In this document: piece by piece, positions 51,656 to 60,923 of the stretch
How the letters are laid out: each line of letters opens with the position of its first letter
How positions within the stretch are numbered: the stretch's first letter is position 1
Assembly: GCF_001421505.1 (NCBI RefSeq)
Contig: NZ_LMKL01000004.1
Coordinates: 124,001-188,000 of the forward strand
Direction: 5' to 3'
DNA length: 64,000 nt
From: Sphingomonas sp. Leaf17
Lineage (GTDB): Bacteria; Pseudomonadota; Alphaproteobacteria; Sphingomonadales; Sphingomonadaceae
Program-made: the position numbers and the translations under genes
The notes under the pieces: generated by a model
Seen by the model: the letters and a program-made list of their open reading frames with translations, nothing else
What the model was told of the DNA's origin: nothing
Database searches by the model: none

Positions 51656-52741
51656 ATGATGGCAATCACGCGCTATTCTTCCATTCTGGTGACCGGTGGA
51701 GCCGGGTTCATCGGCACCACGCTGATGCCCGCGCTGCTCGATCTTGGCGACCGGGTGGCCGTGTTCGACAATCTGCTGGAGCAGGTCCACGGACCGGATG
51801 CCAAGGTGCCGGATCATGGCCCGACTTATCACTTCATTCGCGGCGACGTCCGCGATCAGGCGGCGCTGGCCGAGGCGGTTGCGCAGACACAGCCCGATCT
51901 CGTCCTGCATCTGGCCGCTGAAACCGGCACGGGGCAGTCCTATGACGAAGTCAGCCGCTATACCGGGGTGAACGTGCAGGGGACCGCCTATCTGGCCGAA
52001 GCCCTGCGCGCGCTGCCCAAGGCGCGGCGGCGCGTCGTGCTCGCCTCGTCGCGCGCGGTATATGGCGAGGGGGCCTATCGCGACGCGGGTGGCCATGTCG
52101 TCGTGCCCAAGCCGCGGGATCCGGCGGACATGACGGCGGGACGATTCCTGCCGACCGGGGCCGACGGGGCAGCGCTGGAGCCGATCCCCACGCCCGAGGA
52201 TGCACAGCCAGCGCCCGGCTCGGTCTATGCCAGCACCAAGCTGATGCAGGAGTATCTGCTGGATCAGGCGCTGACCGATTCCGGTATCGAACTGGCGGTC
52301 CTGCGATTCCAGAACGTCTATGGCGCGGGGCAGAGCCTGCGTAATCCGTACACGGGTGTGCTGTCGATCTTCGGCGGCATGATCCTGCGTGGCCAGCACC
52401 TGAACATCTATGAAGACGGCCTCATCACCCGCGACTTCGTCCATGTCCGCGATGTGGCGGCTGCCGTGATCGCGGCGTCGACCGCCGACGCCGTGACGTC
52501 CGAGCCGATCAACATCGGTAGTGGCGAGGCGACCACGATCCTCGATGCCTCGCGCGCGCTGATGCGTAATCTGGGGCATGACGAAACCGCGCTGAGCATC
52601 ACGGGCGATTTCCGGATCGGCGACATCCGTCACGCCCGCGCCGACATCAGCCGCGCAGCCGACCGCCTCGGCTGGCACCCGGCCATTTCGTTCGAGGAGG
52701 GCGTCGCCGAACTCGCCGCCTGGATCAAGGCGACGAGCTGA
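51656..52741 (+). CDS. NAD-dependent epimerase/dehydratase, dTDP-L-rhamnose 4-epimerase-like
   Basis: 361 residues from the ATG at 51656, preceded by AGGGGG. An extended short-chain dehydrogenase: the NAD loop is LVTGGAGFIGTTL, the catalytic Ser region SSRAVYGEGAY, and the YXXXK active site YASTK. The sequence also has FDNLLEQVHGPD, GDVRDQAALAEAV, HLAAETGTGQSYDEVSRYT and NVYGAGQSLRNPYTGVLSIF, a set that matches the dTDP-L-rhamnose 4-epimerase branch making dTDP-6-deoxy-L-talose better than UDP-glucose epimerases. It is divergent from the polysaccharide operon and probably supplies a deoxysugar to it. Exact specificity is inferred. Confidence 0.82.
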   Translation: MMAITRYSSILVTGGAGFIGTTLMPALLDLGDRVAVFDNLLEQVHGPDAKVPDHGPTYHFIRGDVRDQAALAEAVAQTQPDLVLHLAAETGTGQSYDEVSRYTGVNVQGTAYLAEALRALPKARRRVVLASSRAVYGEGAYRDAGGHVVVPKPRDPADMTAGRFLPTGADGAALEPIPTPEDAQPAPGSVYASTKLMQEYLLDQALTDSGIELAVLRFQNVYGAGQSLRNPYTGVLSIFGGMILRGQHLNIYEDGLITRDFVHVRDVAAAVIAASTADAVTSEPINIGSGEATTILDASRALMRNLGHDETALSITGDFRIGDIRHARADISRAADRLGWHPAISFEEGVAELAAWIKATS

Positions 52742-52750
52742 TCGCGCTTG

Positions 52751-52779
52751 GGCAGGGTTCGCGACGTTCGAACCCTGCC
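52751..52779 (+). terminator. Hairpin after the epimerase gene
   Basis: GGCAGGGTTCG (52751-52761) and CGAACCCTGCC (52769-52779) form a perfect 11-bp stem with a 7-base loop, starting nine bases after the epimerase stop. No T run follows, so termination may be partly Rho-assisted. Confidence 0.6.
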
Positions 52780-53253
52780 GCCCGTCCGGATGGATCGGTG
52801 TGTCCGGCCGGCATCCGGCGATAGGTGCACCTTTGGCGGCGGTGCCGGTTCGACCATGTCATCCTCCACGACGCGCACAGGGTCGAATCACGTCGAATGG
52901 CATGGTTGTCCCGAAGCCTGGCGTGATCTGGACCGTGCCGGCCAACTACCTGTCGGTGCTGGCCGCATCCCTGATCGCCGTCCTGACCGCCGTTACTTGC
53001 GCCCCGCTCCACGGGACAGCGATTGTCTTGCGCCGCCCGCATTTGTCTGACTATATGTCCGGGTAATGATTGGTCATGCGACATCCGCGATGACCGCGAC
53101 GGAGGGGCATCATGGTACAGGCGCGACCGCTTTCCGGTGTGAACATCCGCGTAACCGCGCGCTCCTGCGCCATCCACCCCGATCTTTCCTGTCACCACCG
53201 CGTCATCCACTGCGCCCGTCCGGCGCGCTGATTCCCGTTTTCTGGAGCATCCC
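52780..53253. other. Non-coding stretch before the arabonate dehydratase
   Basis: 474 bases without a convincing gene. A 54-codon frame at 52902-53066 on the plus strand encodes a hydrophobic segment (YLSVLAASLIAVLTA) and could be a small membrane protein, but it lacks a good ribosome-binding site. Codon use in the other frames is random-looking. The region should carry the promoter and sugar-responsive control of the downstream arabinose genes; I see no clear long palindrome. Confidence 0.35.
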
Positions 53254-55059
53254 GTGACCGATACCGCCCCCAAGCCTCCCCAGTCGCTCAGGAGCCGCGC
53301 CTGGTTCGATAATCCTGAGAATATCGACATGACCGCGCTGTATCTCGAGCGGTATCTGAACTTCGGGCTGAGTCTGGAGGAACTGCAGTCGGGCAAGCCG
53401 ATCATCGGCATCGCCCAGACCGGCAGCGACCTCAGCCCGTGCAATCGCCACCATCTGGTGCTGGCCGAGCGGCTGCGCGAGGGTATCCGGGAAGCGGGCG
53501 GCATCGCGCTGGAGTTCCCGGTCCACCCGATCCAGGAAACCGGCAAGCGCCCGACCGCTGGCCTCGATCGCAACCTTGCCTATCTGGCGCTGGTCGAGGT
53601 GCTGTACGGCTATCCGCTCGACGGCGTGGTGCTGACGATCGGCTGCGACAAGACGACGCCGGCCTGCCTGATGGCGGCGGCGACCGTCAACATCCCGGCG
53701 ATCGCGCTGTCGGTCGGGCCGATGCTGAACGGCTGGCACAAGGGCGAGCGGACGGGGTCCGGCACCATCGTGTGGAAGGCGCGCGAGATGCTCGCGACCG
53801 GCGCGATCGACGACGCCGGCTTCATCAAGCTGGTGGCCTCGTCCGCGCCGTCGACCGGCTATTGCAACACGATGGGCACCGCGACGACGATGAACAGCCT
53901 CGCCGAGGCGCTGGGCATGCAGATGCCCGGGTCCGCCGCGATCCCCGCGCCGTATCGCGACCGTCAGGAAATGGCGTACCTCACCGGCAAACGCATCGTC
54001 GCCATGGTCGCCGAGGATCTGAAGCCCTCCGACATCCTGACCAGGGACGCGTTCCACAACGCGATCGTCGTCAATTCGGCAATTGGCGGGTCGACTAATG
54101 CGCCGATCCATCTGGCCGCGATCGCCCGCCACATCGGCGTCGACCTGCCGATCGACGACTGGCAGACGCATGGCCACAAGGTGCCGCTGATGGTCAACCT
54201 GCAACCCGCCGGTGAATATCTGGGCGAGGATTATTATCATGCCGGCGGCGTTCCCGCGGTGGTCGGCGAACTGATGAAGCAGGGGCTGATCCACGAGGGC
54301 GCGATGACCGCCAACGGTCGCTCGATCGGTGACAATTGCCGTGATGCGACCATCGAGGACGAGCGGGTCATCCGCCCGTTTGCGACGCCGTTGCTGGAAG
54401 ATGCCGGCTTCATCGTCCTGCGTGGCAACCTGTTCGACAGCGCGATCATGAAGACCAGCGTCATCAGCCCGGCGTTCCGCGAACGGTATCTGAGCAATCC
54501 GCAGGATCCCGAGGCATTCGAGGGTCCGGCGGTCGTGTTCGACGGGCCGGAGGATTATCACGCGCGCATCGACGATCCCTCGGTCGGCATCACAACCGAC
54601 ACGTTGCTGTTCATGCGCGGGGCCGGACCGATCGGCTATCCCGGCGCTGCCGAGGTCGTGAACATGCGGCCGCCGGCCTATCTGATCCGCGAGGGCGTCC
54701 ACGCGCTGCCGTGCATCGGTGACGGGCGGCAGTCGGGCACGTCCGGCTCGCCGTCGATCCTGAACGCCAGTCCCGAGGCGGCGGCGATGGGTGGCCTGGC
54801 GCTGATCCGCACCGGCGACCGTGTCCGTATCGACCTGGGCAAGGGCACCGCAGACGTGCTGATTTCCGATGACGAACTGGCCGAGCGCCGGCGCGCGCTG
54901 GCGGCGGCGGGTGGCTATGCCTATCCCGCCTCGCAGACGCCGTGGCAGGAAATCCAGCGGTCGACCGTCGGCCAGTTGCAGGACGGTGCCATTCTGGAGG
55001 GTGCGGAAAAATACCAGCGCATCGCCCAGACCATGGGCCTGCCGCGCGACAATCACTGA
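53254..55059 (+). CDS. L-arabonate dehydratase-type IlvD/Edd family dehydratase
   Basis: 601 residues from a GTG start at 53254. The three [2Fe-2S] ligands are C63 (DLSPCNRHH), C131 ([11 protein letters not shown]) and C204 ([10 protein letters not shown]), each offset by four from the ligands I recall for the Rhizobium L-arabinonate dehydratase. Other family marks are [19 protein letters not shown] and [18 protein letters not shown], and the C-terminal [20 protein letters not shown]. It dehydrates aldonic acids (arabonate, possibly xylonate or fuconate) to 2-keto-3-deoxy acids in the oxidative pentose pathway. The GH51 gene next door supports arabinose as the source. Confidence 0.88.
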   Translation: MTDTAPKPPQSLRSRAWFDNPENIDMTALYLERYLNFGLSLEELQSGKPIIGIAQTGSDLSPCNRHHLVLAERLREGIREAGGIALEFPVHPIQETGKRPTAGLDRNLAYLALVEVLYGYPLDGVVLTIGCDKTTPACLMAAATVNIPAIALSVGPMLNGWHKGERTGSGTIVWKAREMLATGAIDDAGFIKLVASSAPSTGYCNTMGTATTMNSLAEALGMQMPGSAAIPAPYRDRQEMAYLTGKRIVAMVAEDLKPSDILTRDAFHNAIVVNSAIGGSTNAPIHLAAIARHIGVDLPIDDWQTHGHKVPLMVNLQPAGEYLGEDYYHAGGVPAVVGELMKQGLIHEGAMTANGRSIGDNCRDATIEDERVIRPFATPLLEDAGFIVLRGNLFDSAIMKTSVISPAFRERYLSNPQDPEAFEGPAVVFDGPEDYHARIDDPSVGITTDTLLFMRGAGPIGYPGAAEVVNMRPPAYLIREGVHALPCIGDGRQSGTSGSPSILNASPEAAAMGGLALIRTGDRVRIDLGKGTADVLISDDELAERRRALAAAGGYAYPASQTPWQEIQRSTVGQLQDGAILEGAEKYQRIAQTMGLPRDNH

Positions 55060-55170
55060 TCCGCCGGCAATGGGGCAGGGCCGGGCGCGCGGCATATTCC
55101 TTCGCGCCCAGCCTCGTCCCGTCGCACGTCGTCACGCCGGATGCCGGCACGCCTAGTGGAGTTTGAATCA

Positions 55171-56730
55171 ATGCGATCCATGTTGCTTGGCGCGCTGGCG
55201 CTGGTGCTCGCGACCCCGGCCTTTTCGCAGTCGGCACCGTTGCCGCCAGCTGATGGGGCGACGGTCACGGTTCACGGCGACCGGCCGGCGCCCAAATATG
55301 ACAAGCGCATCTTCGGCCAGTTCGCCGAGCATCTTGGCACGGGCATCTATGGCGGGATCTGGGTCGGCAAGGGCAGCAAGATCGCCAATGTCGACGGGTA
55401 CCGCATCGACGTTCTGGAGGCGTTGAAGGCGATCCGCACACCCGTCATCCGCTGGCCGGGCGGTTGCTTTGCCGACGAATATCACTGGCGCGAGGGTATC
55501 GGCGCGCCGGGCAAGCGCAAGGTCAAGATCAACACCAACTGGGGTGGCGTGACCGAGGACAATGCCGTCGGCACGCATGAGTTCATGAACTATGCCGAGG
55601 CGGTCGGGGCCGAAGCCTATGTCTCGGGCAATGTCGGCAACGGCACGCCGAGCGAAATGGCCGAATGGGTCGAATACATGACCACGCCGACCGGCTCCAG
55701 CCTCGCGCAGGAGCGCGCCGCGAACGGCCGCAAGACGCCGTGGAAACTGCCGATGTTCGGCATCGGCAATGAACTCTGGGGCTGCGGCGGCAACATGCGA
55801 CCCGAATATGCCGCCGATGTCACCAGGCGTTATGGCACCTTCCTGAAGATGCCGGACGGCCAGCGGGTGATGAAGATCGCCAGCGGTGCCAATTCCGACG
55901 ACTATAACTGGACCGAGGTCATGATGCGCGAGGCTGGCGGGTATTTCGACGGCATCGGCGTCCATTACTACACCGTCCCCTACACCTGGGCGAAGAAGGG
56001 GGCGGCGACCGGCTTCGACGAAGACGGCTGGGCGCGTACCCTCGCCAAGACGTTGAAGATGGATGAATATATTACCGGTCACATCAAGCGGATGGACAAA
56101 TACGATCCGCAGAAGCGGGTTGCCCTGCTCGTTGACGAATGGGGCACCTGGTACGATCAGGAACCGGGCAGCCATCCGGGGTTCCTCTATCAGCAGAACT
56201 CGCTGCGCGACGCGCTGGTCACCAGCCTGAACTTCGACATCTTCGCCCGGCATACCGACCGCCTGCGCGGCGCCAACATCGCGCAGATGGTCAACGTGCT
56301 TCAGGCGATGCTGCTGACCGATGGCAAGCGGATGGTGAAGACACCGACCTATTGGGTCTTCGACATGTACAAGGACTATCAGGACGGCGTCGTCCTGCCG
56401 GTCGATGTCCAGTCGCGCTGGTACAACAAGAACGAGTGGACGATGAAGGCGGTCAGTGCGAGCGCGGTGCGTGGGGTGGACGGGATTGTCCATATGGGGT
56501 TGACCAATGTCGATCCGAACCGGCCGGCTACCGTGTCGGTGGCACTGGCCGGCGTGGCGGGCGCGGGCGTCAGCGGTCGTATCCTGACCGCCGGGGCGAT
56601 CGACGCGCACAACACGTTCGACGCGCCGGACGTCGTGCGCCCGGCCGCGTTCAGCGGCGCGACGCTTGCTGACGGTAAGGTCACCGTGACGCTGCCGCCG
56701 AAGTCGGTCGTGATGCTCGATATCCGCTGA
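55171..56730 (+). CDS. Exported GH51 alpha-L-arabinofuranosidase
   Basis: 519 residues from the ATG at 55171. A signal peptide (MLLGALALVLATPAFSQ) shows export, unlike most cytosolic GH51 enzymes. The TIM barrel has YDKRIFGQFAEHLGTGIYGG, VIRWPGGCFADEYHW, acid/base E201 in GIGNELWGCGG and nucleophile E323 in LLVDEWGTWY, and a C-terminal beta-sandwich (residues 440-519) ending SVVMLDIR. It releases arabinose from arabinan or arabinoxylan side chains, feeding the arabonate pathway encoded by the preceding gene 111 bases upstream. Confidence 0.93.
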   Translation: MRSMLLGALALVLATPAFSQSAPLPPADGATVTVHGDRPAPKYDKRIFGQFAEHLGTGIYGGIWVGKGSKIANVDGYRIDVLEALKAIRTPVIRWPGGCFADEYHWREGIGAPGKRKVKINTNWGGVTEDNAVGTHEFMNYAEAVGAEAYVSGNVGNGTPSEMAEWVEYMTTPTGSSLAQERAANGRKTPWKLPMFGIGNELWGCGGNMRPEYAADVTRRYGTFLKMPDGQRVMKIASGANSDDYNWTEVMMREAGGYFDGIGVHYYTVPYTWAKKGAATGFDEDGWARTLAKTLKMDEYITGHIKRMDKYDPQKRVALLVDEWGTWYDQEPGSHPGFLYQQNSLRDALVTSLNFDIFARHTDRLRGANIAQMVNVLQAMLLTDGKRMVKTPTYWVFDMYKDYQDGVVLPVDVQSRWYNKNEWTMKAVSASAVRGVDGIVHMGLTNVDPNRPATVSVALAGVAGAGVSGRILTAGAIDAHNTFDAPDVVRPAAFSGATLADGKVTVTLPPKSVVMLDIR

Positions 56731-56741
56731 GCGGCGGCGGC

Positions 56742-57917
56742 TCAGGCCGTCGTACCGGGCGCGCCGCCGGGCAGGGTGCCGTTCGCCTCGCCCAGCATCG
56801 GCGGGGCCGTCCGGTACGTCACCGGGGTCGCCGACAGCCGTAACGGGTTGGCGACGGTCGGCACGCTGCCGGCCAGCGGGTGATCCAGCGTCCGGTGCAT
56901 CTCCCGCGCGAGCACCTGAGGATCCGCGAAGACGTCGGCGATGGTGTTGATCGGCCCGCAGGGCACGCCGACCGCCTCCAGCGCGGCGATCCAGTGCGCG
57001 GTTGTCCGTGTGACGGCGCGATCGGCGATCGCCGCCACGACGAAGGTCCGCCGCGCGACGCGCATCGCGTTCGTGGCAAGGCCCGCATCCGCCGCCAGGC
57101 CGAACGCCGCCCAGGCGCGCGCGAACTGATCGTCATTGCCGACCGCCAGGATGATCGCGCCATCGGCGGTCGCGAAATCCTGATAGGGGACGATATTGGG
57201 GTGGGCGTTGCCCATCCGGGTCGGGGCGACGCCCGAAACCAGATAGTTCATCGCCTGGTTCGCCAGCGTCGCGACCGATACGTCGAGCAGGGCGATGTCG
57301 ATGACCTGCCCCTCACCGGTCCGATCGCGATGGGCGAGGGCGGCGAGGATTCCGACACTGGCGTACAGGCCGGTCATGATGTCGACCAGCGCGACGCCGA
57401 CCTTTTGCGGCCCAGCCCCCGGCTCGCCATCGCGGCCGCCGGTGATACTCATCAGGCCGCTCATCGCCTGAATCAGTACGTCATACCCGGCGCGAGCGGC
57501 ATAGGGGCCGGTCTGACCAAAGCCGGTGATCGAACACCAGATCAGCCGGGGGTTGAGCGCGCACAGGGTCGCCGCGTCGAGACCGTAGGCGGCAAGGCCA
57601 CCCACCTTGTAGTTCTCGATCACCACGTCGCTGTCCACCGCCAGCGCACGGATGACGCGCTGGCCCTCGGCCGTGGTGATGTCGACGGTGACCGAGCGCT
57701 TGTTGCGGTTTGCCGCCAGGAAATAGGCGGCGTCGCCGGGCGTACCGTCTGCGGGATCCGCAATGAAGGGCGGACCCCAGCCGCGGGTGTCGTCGCCGGT
57801 GCCGGGTCGCTCGACCTTGATGACGTCGGCGCCAAGATCGCCGAGCAGTTGCCCCGCCCATGGGCCGGCAAGGACGCGGGACAGATCGAGCACCTTCAGG
57901 TGGGACAGCGCGCCCAT
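56742..57917 (-). CDS. CaiB/BaiF family CoA-transferase
   Basis: 391 residues, a class III CoA-transferase with the interlocked-ring fold. Motifs are LKVLDLSRVLAGPWAGQLLGD, ADVIKVERPGTGDDTRGWG, NRNKRSVTVDI and GVALVDIMTGLYASVG, where D179 is the catalytic aspartate that forms the acyl-anhydride. It moves CoA between carboxylic acids; the substrate pair is not predictable. It lies three bases after the Gre-family gene on the same strand, so the two are probably co-transcribed though functionally unrelated. Confidence 0.92.
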   Translation of the reverse strand: MGALSHLKVLDLSRVLAGPWAGQLLGDLGADVIKVERPGTGDDTRGWGPPFIADPADGTPGDAAYFLAANRNKRSVTVDITTAEGQRVIRALAVDSDVVIENYKVGGLAAYGLDAATLCALNPRLIWCSITGFGQTGPYAARAGYDVLIQAMSGLMSITGGRDGEPGAGPQKVGVALVDIMTGLYASVGILAALAHRDRTGEGQVIDIALLDVSVATLANQAMNYLVSGVAPTRMGNAHPNIVPYQDFATADGAIILAVGNDDQFARAWAAFGLAADAGLATNAMRVARRTFVVAAIADRAVTRTTAHWIAALEAVGVPCGPINTIADVFADPQVLAREMHRTLDHPLAGSVPTVANPLRLSATPVTYRTAPPMLGEANGTLPGGAPGTTA

Positions 57918-57920
57918 AGC

Positions 57921-58385
57921 TCAGTGATCGACCGGCGTGATCGCCAGAATCTCGATCGCGTCGTCACGCCCGTTGAAGGGCAGCGTCTCGCCGACCTCCG
58001 CGCCGATCAGCGCGCGGGCAAGGGGCGCGGTGTAGGCGATCCGGTCCGCCGCCGGATCGGTTTCGTCGTCGCCGACCAGCGCGATCGTCCGTACCTTTCC
58101 CGCCAACCGAATGGTCACCGACGTACCGAAACCGACCGTGCCGTCGGCAGGCGGCGTTGTGACGACCGCCGTGGCGCGGCGCGTGTTCCAGTAGCGCAGG
58201 TCGCGTCGAATTTCGAGAATCCCGGTCTCGGACGCGCCGTCGATCCGCGCCTCCAACGCGGCAATCCGCGCGGCGATCAGTGCCGGACCGCGCGCCGTGA
58301 CCAGGTTCGGGCCCGCCGGAATCGGCAATTCGAACTTTGGTTCAAGGTGTTCCTCGTCACTCTCCCGGCGGAATGCCACACTCAT
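57921..58385 (-). CDS. GreA/GreB family transcription elongation factor
   Basis: 154 residues. The N-terminal half is the Gre coiled coil (NLVTARGPALIAARIAALEARI, ILEIRRDLRYWNTRRATA) and the C-terminal half the FKBP-like Gre domain (GFGTSVTIRLAGKVRTIALVGDDE, PLARALIGAEVGETLPF). Length fits GreB-like factors. Gre proteins rescue backtracked RNA polymerase by stimulating transcript cleavage through acidic residues at the coiled-coil tip; here the tip around RIDGASETGILEI has D and E residues, so activity is plausible. It is the first gene of a pair with the CoA transferase. Confidence 0.85.
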   Translation of the reverse strand: MSVAFRRESDEEHLEPKFELPIPAGPNLVTARGPALIAARIAALEARIDGASETGILEIRRDLRYWNTRRATAVVTTPPADGTVGFGTSVTIRLAGKVRTIALVGDDETDPAADRIAYTAPLARALIGAEVGETLPFNGRDDAIEILAITPVDH

Positions 58386-58497
58386 CGTTCGTCATCCTTG
58401 TTGTCCGGCCGGGGTGTCCGGGCCGGTCGTGCGCCTGGCGCAGGTGTCCCATCCATGGACGGATGCGATTCGGTCCAAAATGGGGTGAGCCAATTCG

Positions 58498-58513
58498 TAA
58501 ACAAACCGTTAAC
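58498..58513. promoter_or_regulatory. CtrA-like box before the 56-residue membrane peptide gene
   Basis: TAAA-N7-TTAAC at 58498-58513 matches eight of nine defined positions of the CtrA consensus TTAA-N7-TTAAC, six bases before the ATG at 58520. At that distance it could overlap the promoter and the ribosome-binding site. CtrA control is inference. Confidence 0.35.
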
Positions 58514-58519
58514 ACCTCC

Positions 58520-58690
58520 ATGATGAAACGCAGACTTGTCCTGACCAACGAAGCCGCCCGACACCCGTTGCGCCGTTCGTTGCCGCCGCCCGTCACCCCG
58601 GCCGCGCCGCGTGGCGACGATCACGATCTGAAGCTGTTCGTCCTGAGCTTCACCGCGTTCTTCGTCTGCTTCTACAGCTTCATCGGCTGA
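58520..58690 (+). CDS. Small membrane protein
   Basis: 56 residues starting MMKRRLVLTNEAARHPLRR (58520 or 58523). A basic N-terminus and proline-rich middle are followed by a C-terminal transmembrane segment with five phenylalanines and two tyrosines/tryptophan-like aromatics (LKLFVLSFTAFFVCFYSFIG). I recall small open frames with this aromatic C-terminal tail in sphingomonad genomes, always uncharacterised. It is divergent from the Gre-family gene and convergent with the MFS permease (ten bases between stops). Confidence 0.65.
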   Translation: MMKRRLVLTNEAARHPLRRSLPPPVTPAAPRGDDHDLKLFVLSFTAFFVCFYSFIG

Positions 58691-58700
58691 CCCGCCGCGG

Positions 58701-59990
58701 TCAGTCGCAGGCGCGGTGCAGTTTCTGGGCGATCCATGCCGACACGACGCACATGCCGGCGACCACCAGCAGCATGTCTTCCGGCGTGACGCCCATCGCG
58801 GTGATGCCAAGGACAGAAAGCGATCCGACGACCATCGCCCCGGAATTGACCACATTGTTGGCGGCGACCGTGCGGGCGGTCTGGTCCTTTTCGACGGTCG
58901 TCGTGAGGAACGCATAGAGCGGCACGACGAACATGCCGCCGGTGATCGAGATGGCCATCAGCACGGCAAGCGTCGGGACGGCCCCCGGCTGGGCGATGAA
59001 GCCACTCCAGTCGTAATAGGTGCCAGCGGGTGCCGGCGTCCAGCGCCGGACCAGCACCGAGAACAGCACCACGAACCCACCCATGCCGATGACCGAGGCG
59101 GGTGAATATTTCGCGGATATCCGCCCCTTCAGCATCGAATTGATGACGACCGATCCGATCGCGACGCCGATCGAGAAGATGGCGATGACGAAGCTGGCGA
59201 CGCGTTCGTCGGCGGTCAGCACGTTTTTCACCAGTGGCGGGAAGATGATGATGAGGACCGCGCCGATCGTCCAGAAAAAGCTGATCGCGCAGATCGCCAG
59301 GAACAGGCGGGGGATATGCATCGTCGCGCCGATCAGCCGGATCGAGGCGGTGAACGGGTTGTAGTTGATCTTCAGCGGCGGCCCCTCGCGCGGGGCGGGG
59401 GGCACCTGACGCCCGGCAGCATAGCCGACCAGCGCCAGTGCCAGCACGGCCCCGGCCGCGGTCTCGATGCCGATATACCCTGCGGTGATGGTTCCCATCA
59501 GGATCGCGAGATAGGTTCCGGCCTCGACCAGCCCGGTGCCGCCCAGCACTTCGTCGGGTTGCAGGTGCTGCGGCAGGATCGCATATTTGATCGGGCCGAA
59601 AAAGGTCGAATGGGCACCGAGCAGGACGACTGCGCCCAGCATCATCACCATGCCCGGCGTCGTGTAGCCGGCCTTGGCGGTCAGCAGCCCGGCGGCCCCC
59701 AACAGCATGATGACAATTTCCGCCCCCTTCACCAGCCGGATGATCCGCGCCTTGTCGTGCGTGTCGGCCAGCTGACCCGACAGCGCGGACAGCAGGAAGA
59801 AGGGGATCAGCGACAGGCCGGTGGCCAGCGCGTTGAAATTGGCCTCCATCCGGGCATCGTTGAAGATGGCGTAGGTCGCGAACAGGACCATCGACGTCTT
59901 GAACAGATTGTCGTTGAACGCGCCCAGGAACTGGGTGGTGAACAGCGGCAGGAATCGGCGCTCTTTCAGCAGGCCGAGCGCGTTGAGCAT
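58701..59990 (-). CDS. MFS transporter (LplT-like)
   Basis: 429 residues from the ATG at 59990; 60035 is a longer alternative. Twelve hydrophobic segments are present. The N-terminus LKERRFLPLFTTQFLGAFNDN with DNLFKTSMVLF is the signature of the lysophospholipid-transporter group of the major facilitator superfamily, where NDN lies in TM1, and SGQLADTHDKARIIRLVKG is the MFS loop 2-3 motif. In enterobacteria LplT flips lyso-phospholipids for re-acylation; no acyltransferase is fused here, so the substrate is inferred. It is divergent from pgsA, consistent with a phospholipid setting. Confidence 0.82.
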   Translation of the reverse strand: MLNALGLLKERRFLPLFTTQFLGAFNDNLFKTSMVLFATYAIFNDARMEANFNALATGLSLIPFFLLSALSGQLADTHDKARIIRLVKGAEIVIMLLGAAGLLTAKAGYTTPGMVMMLGAVVLLGAHSTFFGPIKYAILPQHLQPDEVLGGTGLVEAGTYLAILMGTITAGYIGIETAAGAVLALALVGYAAGRQVPPAPREGPPLKINYNPFTASIRLIGATMHIPRLFLAICAISFFWTIGAVLIIIFPPLVKNVLTADERVASFVIAIFSIGVAIGSVVINSMLKGRISAKYSPASVIGMGGFVVLFSVLVRRWTPAPAGTYYDWSGFIAQPGAVPTLAVLMAISITGGMFVVPLYAFLTTTVEKDQTARTVAANNVVNSGAMVVGSLSVLGITAMGVTPEDMLLVVAGMCVVSAWIAQKLHRACD

Positions 59991-60108
59991 GTCGGAAATT
60001 AGCCCTGATATTGGCGAAATGACGGCGACCGGCATAGCCGAGCGCCACGCACCATGCCACCGCTTAAAGCCGGTTCCTTGGGCGGGCCGCTGCGGCTAGA
60101 GAGGGTGT

Positions 60109-60660
60109 ATGTGGTCGCTTCCCAATCTTCTAACCCTGTCGCGCATCGTCGCGGTCCCCCTGCTGGTCGGGCTGTTGTGGTGGCCGGGCTGGGCCTTTGG
60201 ATACGGATTCGCGTTCGTGCTGTACTGCCTGATGGGCATCACCGATTATTTCGACGGCTATCTGGCACGCGCGCAGGGCGCTGTGTCGCGGCTCGGCATC
60301 TTTCTGGATCCGATCGCCGACAAGATCATGGTGGCGGCCGTCATCCTGATCCTGGTGTCGACGCGGGACATCGCCGGGCTGCACGTCGTTGCCGCGTTGG
60401 TGATCCTGCTGCGCGAGATCGCGGTGTCCGGCCTGCGCGAGTTTCTGGCGCAGGTGCAGGTGTCGGTACCGGTGTCGCAACTCGCCAAGTGGAAGACGAC
60501 GCTGCAACTCGTGGCGCTTGGCGCGATGATCCTCGCCGGCGCGCTGCCGACCGCATCCTGGATCGCCACCGTCGGACTGACGGCCCTGTGGGGCGCGGCC
60601 GTGCTGACGCTGGTGACCGGCTGGGATTATCTGCGCGTCGGCCTCAGGCACATGGATTGA
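60109..60660 (+). CDS. pgsA: CDP-diacylglycerol--glycerol-3-phosphate 3-phosphatidyltransferase
   Basis: 183 residues, about five transmembrane segments. The CDP-alcohol phosphotransferase motif is complete: D46, D49-G50, A53-R54, G63, D67 and D71 in DYFDGYLARAQGA and SRLGIFLDPIADK. It makes phosphatidylglycerol phosphate, the precursor of phosphatidylglycerol and cardiolipin, at the inner membrane. Opening MWSLPNLLTLSRI is typical. moaD begins five bases after its stop, so the pgsA-moaD-moaE set is probably an operon. Confidence 0.95.
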   Translation: MWSLPNLLTLSRIVAVPLLVGLLWWPGWAFGYGFAFVLYCLMGITDYFDGYLARAQGAVSRLGIFLDPIADKIMVAAVILILVSTRDIAGLHVVAALVILLREIAVSGLREFLAQVQVSVPVSQLAKWKTTLQLVALGAMILAGALPTASWIATVGLTALWGAAVLTLVTGWDYLRVGLRHMD

Positions 60661-60665
60661 CCGAC

Positions 60666-60923
60666 ATGACGTTACGCATCCTGTACTTTGCCTGGGTCCG
60701 CGAGGCGGTGGGCACCGGCGAGGAAACCGTCGCGCCACCACCGGCCGTGACCACCGTGGCCGCGCTGGTCGACTGGCTGGCGACGCGCAGCGACGGCCAC
60801 GCGCGGGCCTTTGCCGATCCGACCCGGCTGCGGGCGGCGGTCGACCAGAGTTTCGTCGCGCTGGACGCGTCGATCCTCGGCGCTGGCGAAGTGGCGATCT
60901 TTCCACCGGTGACCGGCGGATGA
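60666..60923 (+). CDS. moaD: Molybdopterin synthase small subunit MoaD
   Basis: 85 residues, ubiquitin-like fold. LRILYFAWVREAVGTGEE is the first beta-hairpin, VAIFPPVTGG the C-terminal tail, and the final Gly-Gly is thiocarboxylated to carry the sulfur for molybdopterin synthesis. Its stop overlaps the moaE start (ATGA at 60920). Confidence 0.94.
   Translation: MTLRILYFAWVREAVGTGEETVAPPPAVTTVAALVDWLATRSDGHARAFADPTRLRAAVDQSFVALDASILGAGEVAIFPPVTGG

Noticed and set aside
52902..53066. 54-codon plus-strand frame with one hydrophobic segment
   Set aside because: Poor ribosome-binding site and no neighbour support; kept only as a note in the non-coding entry.
53203..55095. 630-codon minus-strand frame opposite the dehydratase
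   Set aside because: Shadow of the IlvD/Edd gene; composition typical of a reversed GC-rich frame.
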